A DNA stretch of 15,783 bases, taken from Cerioporus squamosus (Eukaryota; Basidiomycota; Agaricomycetes; Polyporales; Polyporaceae). Each line of letters starts with the position of its first letter. The first letter of the stretch is position 1. The notes beneath the pieces were generated by a model. That model saw nothing but the letters and a program-made list of their open reading frames with translations. It did not search any database and was not told the DNA's origin. Where the stretch lies: contig JABYQS010000666.1 in NCBI GenBank assembly GCA_022592435.1, positions 1-15,783 on the forward strand, read 5' to 3'. Positions 9,318 through 15,783 of the stretch are shown in pieces. A program made the position numbers and the translations under genes.

Positions 9318-12300
9318 ATGGACACTTCAGGTAAACAAACGACACAGGCCAAGAAGCCGAAGAAGGGGCCGAAGGGCACGGCAGGGGGTGGCAAAGGGAA
9401 GGTCGAAGCGGCTGCTGGGGTGTCTGCGGCGGGCGACGCGCCGCGAGCAGACGGAGATGTACCTCCTGGAGCTCGCGATGAGGTGAGTAACATATGTCTG
9501 ATCGCATGTGAGTGCGGATGAGCTGATGGGTGTGAATGATCAGATGGTGGCTATGCCTCTTGTTGAGCGGAAGGTGCTGCTGGAGGAGAAGCAGAGCGCG
9601 GAGATGGCGCTGAAGCAGGAGATGGCTGGGGCGCGACTCGGGTACGCCGTGCTCAATCTGCTGGACCCCGGGGCGAAGCTGGTGTTCGGCCAGTACAACA
9701 ACCGTGCGCAGTGCAAGAAGGCCGTTACCGACCTCGTGCACGGTTTCCGCAGCATGGGGATCCAGCACGAGGAGCACCCTATGCCGATCGCTGTGAAGGC
9801 GGACTGGGTAGACCCTGCTTGCCTTGTTTCGACTGCGGACGATGCGGCGATGAAGGCGATCAAGTGGACGTCGAAGGTGGACGGCGAGGATGTTACCGTT
9901 CTTGGCGGGCAGCACCGACGCGCGGCGGTGCTGGAGTACAAGATGCAGCTCGAGGCGGAGGTGACGAAGCTGAAGACCGGGGATCTCGACGAGGGAGAAG
10001 AAGCTGGGGGACGGCGGCGGGGACGGTGGGGAGTGAAAGGGAGGGGGAGGGGCGGGAAGGCGGCCAAGAAGAGCGACGCCGCTGACGCGCTACTTGCTGA
10101 GGTTGCGGCCATGCAGGACAAGCTTGAAAGCGTGAAGGGGCATGCGTGGTGAACTTGGGAAGTGGACGGTGGAGGTGTAAGGACATTGGTGAGTGCGCGT
10201 TTTTATGATATGTTGGGTCTGATGTGACCCTCTGAGCGGTCGACCGCTCGGAGCCACGAGGCACGACGCAGTGTCGAACGGCGCCGAGGGCCGACATGCG
10301 ACGGCACGATACGTCTGATGTTATGCTGTGAGCGGTCGCCGCTCAAGAGGCAACGATGCGAACGGGCGCTACGCTGCCGCTCGAGAGGCACGACAAGTGC
10401 GAGCGGACGACCGCTATGAGTCGGATGTTACCCTCTGAGCGGACGACCGCTCGAGAGGCACGACGAGTGCGAACGGCGACCGCTGTCTCAGACATCGTTC
10501 TGTGCACGCGGGTCCATAATGTGTTACACGAGAACATACGACTAATGACGAGTTATGTTACAGGCAAGCTGCAGGAGCACACCCTGCGGCATTTGTCCAT
10601 GAACAAGATCGATCCCCAGCTCGGGGAGACAATGACCGAGCGAACGTGGCGGTGGGTGTACGCGCTGAAGGCGGCCGTGTCGCAGCTTTCGACGAAGCTC
10701 AACATCCCGGCGGAGAAGCTCATCCCTGGCCATGCGATGTGGGGATCGCGACTTCTGGAGCAAGTCATGGGGGACCCGAACACGCGTCGGAAGTACTACG
10801 CGTTCATCATGCCGTTCCACAACGTCGCGACTTGGGAGCTCATGCAACTCCTGAGTACGTTCCCGTACTACACGAACGAAGCGGTGTTGTCTGTCAAGGA
10901 CCTGCGGCTGTACCTTGAAGAGGCACATTACGGTCACTACGTGCGTTTTTTGTTTGAGTTGTGTGTATCCAGATTCGGGTGCTAACGTTCTTGGGCCAGC
11001 TTCACATGCAGGTGGTGCGGGATGGGCTGGACGCGCTGCATTTTGTTGCGAGCGACGTTGAGTGGCCTGCGATCGACCAGAATGGTAAGTTGTCGAATCC
11101 GGAGGGGTCTCGGACTGGTCCCGAGGTCTACGCGTTCCAGCAAGTCGGCTATGAAGAGTTGAAGGACCGGCATGCGATAGTCGAAGCGTTGCAGAAGGCG
11201 GACGCGGCGGTTCTGCCTCCTCTCGCGAAGACTGCGGCGACGGCGCGGCAGACGGCGCAGACGAGGTACGCGGATGTGATGAGGAAGGTGCGGGGTGCAC
11301 GGGTTGTGTCGGATGTGTTCCCGAAGGAGCTGCTGGAGACGATCGACGCGGCGTACCGGTCGACGGTGAAGGAGCGGATTCCGTTCATGGCGGATACGAC
11401 GTCGCCTCTGTGGATGGATGCACTGCGTGGGTACCAGAGCTCGGTCCGGGAGTCGTGCAAGCGGTACTGGACGGCGACGCTGAAGAAGCTGCGAGAGACC
11501 GCACCGGACTCGGGTCCATCCGTGCGCTGGAGAACGCGCCGCAGAAGCTCGAGTGGGTGTTTGAACTGCAGCGGCTTGGGCTGGGGTTCGCGCTGCCTTT
11601 CCCAACGCAGACGTTCATGGCCGACCTGCGGACGAGTTGGCCGAGGCAGACAATGGGATAGCCACGGTGAGTAGCGATCCTGCTGATTTTCTGTGTTTGA
11701 GCTAGGAGAATCCTCACAGGCGGACGGCCGCTCGAGCCAGGAGACAGGACGCGAGCGGCCGTCCGCTTGAACGAGGATTTAGGGTGCGAGCGGACGGCCG
11801 CTCGACAGAGATTTAGGGATGCGAGCGGCCGTCCGCTTGAACGAGGATTTAGGGTGCGAGCGGCCGGCCGCTCGAACGAGGATTAAGGACGCGAGCGGCC
11901 GTCCGCTCGAACGAGGATTTAGGGTGCGAGCGGCCGTCCGCTCGAACGAGGATTTAGGGTGCGAACGGCGGTACTAACACTCCTGCTTTCAGCTCATGTT
12001 TATGCTCGATCCGCTCCACAGCGGCAATCCCAAGGACCCGCTGGGGAGCCAAATCAACACTCTCCTGGCGGACCCCACGCTCTTCCGACAAGGCCCCGGT
12101 CTCTCCGTGTGGGTAAGTCTCATCAGATTGCATGTCTTCGGTCGCATTACACGCACTGACGGCACGACAGTGGTGGTCGTTTGTCCTGCGCGAGCACATG
12201 AGGCTGAGCGACATTGGCCGCATGGTCAGTGCGATGGCCACGCCTGGGTCGGATGCACTGCGAGGTGCTCGCCGGTTGGTCTTCGAGAAGATCGCGAAGC

Positions 12301-14698
12301 CTGTGTGGGCGAACACAACTGTCGCGGAGAAGATTAACCCCTTCGGAACCTTCATCGATTTCGACCCGATCGACGAGCTGTTCAAGGTCATTTGCGAGGG
12401 TTACTACAAGGCGATGAAGGAGGGCCTCGCGGTGATGCGCAAGGACGCGGATTTGGAGAACGGGCCGTTCACTGTGGACCAGCGCGACAAGCTCCCCGCG
12501 CTCGCGATGCTGGTACACACCTCCGCGAGCGAGTTCCGGGTGTTCGCGTCGAAAAAGCCAGGCAGCGCGGGCGAGCTCAAGACGTTGCAGACACTGAGCG
12601 TCGAGCTGCCGGTGCGGTGGAAGTACCAGCTCCATCATCTTGCTCCGTTCTACGCCTCGAAAGCGTTCCAAGGCATGCGGGCGGCCGCTGCGAGACATCT
12701 GAGCGCGATCGGTGCGTGGGAGTCCGCTGGACGCGAGGGGCGGCACATCCGCATGTGGACTTTCTGGGACGCTCAGCTTGGGAAGGTGTACGAAGCCGAG
12801 GCGCCGCCGCTGCCGGTCACTGCGGACATGCTCGACCTCGACCTCGACACGTTCCTCGAGACCGCCGCCCTCCGGGGCACGTTCGCCGAGGAGATCTCGG
12901 GCATCATCAAGGCGGTGACGTCGTCCAAGGTCGCGCAGTTTGACTGTACGTCTCACACGAAACAGCCAGTCCTCGAGCGCTTGGTTGGCGAGGGACTCAA
13001 AGAATTTGTCTCGGTGAGTGCGCGGTCTGGACGTGCGGTGTATGCGTTGTACTCACTGCGCTTTGTGTGCTTCCAGATCCTGTGGACGTCCGCGAACCGG
13101 CAACTCGCGCGCGCAAGCGGGACGACTTGTCCGTTCGTCGATCCTGTCGGACGGCAGGACCATTTCATCGAGGAGCCCCCGAGCGTGACGATGAGATCGG
13201 ACCCCACAGCGTTCGACTCGCTGCGTCAAATGTCGCATGTAGCTGGCAAGGTGGAGGCTCGGCGGAAGGAACTGGCCAGGTACGAGCGTGCGTTGGAGAG
13301 GCTCGGTTATGAGAAGCCGCAACCCTTTGGCCCGTACGAGGACACGGACGTTCTGCCGCAGGATCTCATCGGCTGGCGCGGGCCCGAGGATGAGATGAAG
13401 CTCCATCCGGGCAGCGTTCCTGGTCGCCTCTTCGCGAAGGCGGCCCCGGCGAAGAAGCAAGGTCGGGGCGGCAAGCGCGACAATCCGTCGGAGGCCGGCG
13501 AGGACATCGAGATGGAGACGGGCGAGAACAAGGCCGCGTCTGCATCTCGGGGAGATGACGAAGGCGAGGGAGACGACGAAGACGAGGGAGACGACGAAGA
13601 CGAGGGAGACGACGAAGAGGAGGACGAGGACGAGGACGAGGATGACGACAAGAACAAGGGTAGCCACAAGGACGACGACGACGATGGGCCTGGTAGCCAC
13701 CATGAGACCGATGCTGAGGGGGAGGACGACGCAGACTCGGAGCAGGGGGCGGTCGGCAACAAGGCCAGTAGTGGCGACACCGACGAGTCTCCTGCCGCGC
13801 CCTCGACGCAGCATGCCGAGGAGGGCCGCAAGGACGACGCGAAGTCCGTCTCGCGAGAGGAGGGTGAGCCTGGGCCTCTCACTCAGACTCGTGCTGGGCC
13901 CGGTGGCGACGATGGGCCTTTGGAGCGGTCGACCGCTCGCGAGCCGATGGAGGTTGATCCGCAGAGTTTCTTTATGCCCGAAGGCAGCCCTCTGACCCCT
14001 GAGCACACCGGCGACTCTATGGACTTGTTATTGGACGATGCGCCAGGGCCTCACCGACGTCTCCACAAGGCGGGAAGGCAAGATGTCATGGTCGACCTGA
14101 ACAAGCCTCTCGAGGAAGGCGTGGAAGACCTCGCTCACAGTAAGTTCTCTGTCCTTGCTTCACGCGAACGGATCTGGTTCGTGCACGACGGCGAGCGGTC
14201 GACCGCTCGAACAGTACATTCGGCCGCCATCATGCTCCCGAGCGGTCGACCGCTCGAACGGTACATTTGGCCGCTATCATGCTCCTGAGCGGTCGACCGC
14301 TCGAACGGTACATCCGGCCGCTATCATACTCCTGAGCGGTCGACCGCTCGAACAGGGCCTCCCCACCGTTTCACAGCATTCTGGCACGCACCGAAGCTAA
14401 TGCAACTACTCGTACAGACGTCAGGTCCCTCGCAGTCTCCCCTCCGGTCTCTCGCGCTCAAAACGACGGCGTGACGGGCACCGGACCCATCACACGCAAG
14501 CGTGCCGCTACCAGTGTGGCAGAGCCGGAAGACAAGGCGGCCAAGGTTCTGAAGAAGGACATCCAGAAAGACCCTAGCGCCGCGAGCTCCCGCCAGCCCA
14601 CCGCGTCGAGGACTCGTCCACGTCCCCAGGTCGGCGCTAAGGGCAAGGCAAATGCCGCGATGGTTAAGGACAATGACACTGACGCCATGATCTCTTGA
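9318..14698 (+). CDS. ParB/sulfiredoxin-like domain protein, basidiomycete, with acidic C-terminal region
   Basis: Model: exons 9318-9482, 9544-about 10188, 10564-10940, 11000-11666, 11993-12112, 12171-13013, 13077-14139 and 14418 (or 14436)-14698; about 1,390 residues. The N-terminus is Lys/Gly-rich. Residues about 100-185 read FGQYNNRAQ, HGFRSMGI, PMPIAV, then VTVLGGQHRRAAVLEYK. This resembles the ParB N-terminal domain, whose GERRxRA motif contacts nucleotide or DNA in bacteria. A basic GGRRRGRWGVKGRGRGGK stretch follows. Exons 3-6 are a conserved-looking helical region of unknown function. Exon 7 ends in a long Asp/Glu tract and exon 8 is basic. Frame breaks: the exon 2 end (10130-10188, complex) and one missing base each near 11505 and 11630. 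Introns 2, 4 and 7 hold palindrome arrays, and exon 7 carries one palindrome in frame (ERSTAR). Role unknown; chromatin or DNA binding is inference. Either acceptor for exon 8 keeps frame. Confidence 0.65.
10189..10563 (+). repeat. Intron 2 of the ParB-like gene with four palindrome copies
   Basis: Donor GTGAGT at 10189; branch-like CTAAT near 10542; acceptor TTACAG ending at 10563. Sites: 10234-10249 (perfect, TCGA core), 10330-10344 (one base lost in the core), 10401-10416 and 10437-10452 (ACGA core). Related flanks (GAGGCACGACGAGTGCGA types) recur after several sites. More degenerate copies lie near 10360 and 10471. At 375 nt it is about six times a normal intron here. Confidence 0.75.
11667..11992 (+). 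repeat. Intron 4 of the ParB-like gene: seven palindromes at exact 35-bp spacing
   Basis: Sites start at 11718, 11753, 11788, 11823, 11858, 11893 and 11928, each 35 bp apart. A decayed eighth lies near 11963. The spacer is mostly GAACGAGGATTTAGGGTGC, always in one direction. Cores vary: ACGG, CCGT, ACGG, CCGT, CCGG, CCGT, CCGT. The intron has donor GTGAGT (11667), branch CTAAC (about 11975) and acceptor TTTCAG (ending 11992). Coding continues in phase 0 on both sides. Confidence 0.9.
13553..13685 (+). repeat. Acidic low-complexity coding tract in exon 7
   Basis: Imperfect repeats of GACGACGAAGACGAGGGA encode a run of Asp, Glu and Gly about 44 residues long (DDEDEGDDEDEG type), followed by a KNKGSHKDDDDD segment. 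Such tracts are typical of histone- or nucleic-acid-associated proteins. Here this indicates only a highly acidic, probably disordered region. Confidence 0.85.
13923..13938 (+). repeat. In-frame palindrome within exon 7
   Basis: The perfect 16-mer GAGCGGTCGACCGCTC lies inside the open frame and is read as ERSTA(R), between GGDDGPL and EPMEVDPQ. It is identical to the intergenic and intronic copies, while the surrounding coding DNA is unrelated to their spacers. Confidence 0.9.
14140..14417 (+). repeat. Intron 7 of the ParB-like gene: four perfect palindromes at exact 47-bp spacing
   Basis: Perfect TCGA-core sites lie at 14193, 14240, 14287 and 14334 (starts), separated by 31-nt spacers of the form GAACGGTACAT...ATCATGCTCCT. 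Donor GTAAGT at 14140 leaves one base of a codon. Acceptors at 14417 (CGTACAG) or 14435 (CGCAG) both restore phase, and CTAAT at 14398-14402 is a plausible branch point. Spacer length matches the 8677-8790 array, but spacer sequence does not. Confidence 0.85.
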
Positions 14699-15198
14699 AC
14701 TTCGTTGTCACGCCATCTTATGTGATGCCTCCCCCGCCGCTGTCCCCGCCGCATGTCTGTCGTTCGCTGAACGCTTTGTTTCTTGATTGTACTTATATCA
14801 CATATCCCCCCGCTCCCGCCGCATACTTCCCTCCATGTACCACTGACACTCATCCGCTGTATGTTCCCCGCTTACATAATCGAATGCAATTGGCTCTCTC
14901 ACTCTACAAGATGACTCGCCTGGAATGACACACCCCCGCGAGCAGACAAATAGCGGCCGAGTCCCCGCTGCCTGAACAAAGTTGCCGATCCGCCCTAGTC
15001 TAATCACACTAATTAGACTCTGCAAAGTCTATACCCTACCGCCTCCTCGGCGTCGCATCAATCGTTGCTCCGTTGTCAAACTCGGGCGCGCTCGCCTCCC
15101 ACCCTTACCCTAACTCCCCAAGTTGTCGCCCCCTGCCTCCAGCATTCTATCTCCGCTGCTCGCGATCTCCCGCCGCTCGCGATCTCCCGCCGCTCGCG
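14699..15198. other. Intergenic: 3' flank of ParB-like gene and 5' flank of next gene
   Basis: The interval is pyrimidine-rich and shows no supportable gene. No palindrome of the GAGCGG family is present. The right end carries a 17-bp direct repeat that abuts the next start codon. Confidence 0.5.
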
Positions 15199-15200
15199 AT
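15158..15200 (+). repeat. 17-bp direct repeat (2.5 copies) running into the start codon
   Basis: GCTCGCGATCTCCCGCC occurs at 15158-15174 and 15175-15191. The first nine bases (GCTCGCGAT) repeat at 15192-15200, so the ATG at 15199 is formed by the end of the third partial copy. Confidence 0.85.
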
Positions 15201-15705
15201 GGACGACAACTTCGCCTTCTACGACGATCATCAGGACCCGTTCTTGGAAGATGATGAAGTGCAGGAGGAAGACATCGAGTGCGTCTCTCGGGGCCTCTGA
15301 CCTTGTCCTGCTTGGTGCAAACCGCCCTAACCGTACCTCTTCCCCTCTCTCATAGCCAACTTGAGGAGCCCCTTGGTGCAGCGGCGTACAACGACGGTGA
15401 GGAGGATGGTCCTCTTCGCGAGCCGTACAACATCAGCTTCGTCCCGCCGACCATGGTGACGAGGACAGCGTGTCGCAAGAGAAGTCACCGCGGCCATCTC
15501 GTCGCGGACACTCACTTGACGAGTTGGCCCAGAGTACGTCGAGATGCCGACCAGAACCGTCCTCCTCTCCGACCTCGAGCGCAACTTCAACTCCCACAAC
15601 CAAGAGAGGGCTCTCTCGCTCCTCCAGCGGAAGAACCTTCTGAAGGTCGACAGCCGCTACCTGTACGCCGCGAACGATCCCAAGATCTACTGGAAGCTGA
15701 GCGAG
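15199..15705 (+). CDS. Unrecognised protein, acidic N-terminus (5' part only; frame breaks)
   Basis: Exon 1 is 15199-15278, starting MDDNFAFYDDHQDPFLEDD, with donor GTGCGT in phase 2. Exon 2 starts at 15356 after CTCATAG and runs to 15705, where a GTGCGC donor begins an intron that leaves the window. The first 60 residues are strongly acidic. The later part reads VLLSDLERNFNSHNQERALS and LLKVDSRYLYAANDPKIYWK, probably a folded helical segment. I do not recognise the family. Two frame changes are needed in exon 2. One is near 15451 (between FVPPT and HGDEDSVSQEK) and the other near 15529 (between HSLDELA and PEYVEMP). Each equals one missing C. The start follows the direct repeat at 15158-15200. 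Confidence 0.6.
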
Positions 15706-15783
15706 GTGCGCACATGTTGTCCCCCCTTTGCGCTCTCTGTGTCTGATGCCATTCGCGCTCGCCCTCCCTTGCTCTTTTCAACG

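Noticed and set aside
11085..11140. A 56-nt GTAAGT...TTCCAG intron within exon 4
   Set aside because: Removing it shifts the frame to an early stop, whereas retaining it keeps a continuous protein-like reading (EVYAFQQVGYEELKDRH).
11775..11960. Telomere-like TTTAGGG words
   Set aside because: They occur once per 35-bp unit as part of the spacer, never in tandem with each other, and lie inside an intron. A lone TTAGGG at about 4521 is likewise isolated.
12946..12974. GTACGT...CAG as a small intron in exon 6
   Set aside because: At about 29 nt it is shorter than any plausible intron here, and the open frame continues sensibly through it to the GTGAGT donor at 13014.

Overview
The window looks like nuclear DNA of a basidiomycete fungus, probably an Agaricomycete. 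It is GC-rich. Its coding exons favour G or C at third positions and are split by short introns of 50-63 nt with GTGAGT/GTAAGT/GTGCGT donors, CTNAY-type branch points and YAG acceptors. I see no bacterial-style operons, rRNA or tRNA. Species cannot be assigned from the sequence alone.

Layout. (1) Positions 1-4323, minus strand: most of a Ser/Pro-rich SH3-domain protein. Its first exon (4323-4201) is separated from the rest by an unusually long intron (4200-2916), and its 3' part runs off the left edge. (2) 4324-6769: a gene-poor stretch with inverted repeats and short exon-like relics. (3) 6770-9317: intergenic DNA upstream of the next gene, rich in copies of a 16-bp palindrome of the form GAGCGG-NNNN-CCGCTC, many in regular tandem arrays. 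(4) 9318-14698, plus strand: an eight-exon gene for a large protein with a ParB/sulfiredoxin-like motif (GGQHRRAAV) near its N-terminus and a long acidic C-terminal region. Three of its seven introns carry arrays of the same palindrome, and one palindrome lies in frame in exon 7. (5) 14699-15198: intergenic. (6) 15199-15705 and beyond, plus strand: the 5' part of an unrecognised gene with an acidic N-terminus.

The most unusual feature is about 30 copies of the palindrome, all between 6770 and 14349, so that they surround and penetrate the ParB-like gene. None was seen in the flanking 6.7 kb or the last 1.4 kb. Bacterial ParB proteins recognise 16-bp palindromic parS sites, so a protein/site relationship is a testable idea. 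The simpler alternative is a genome-wide dispersed palindromic repeat that happens to be dense here.

A caution for any reader: all three genes contain single-base frame breaks. The eight that can be resolved are all a missing base, mostly in C or G runs. The same defect in three unrelated neighbours points to homopolymer errors in the assembly more than to three pseudogenes. The joined products are described here only by position and short motifs.
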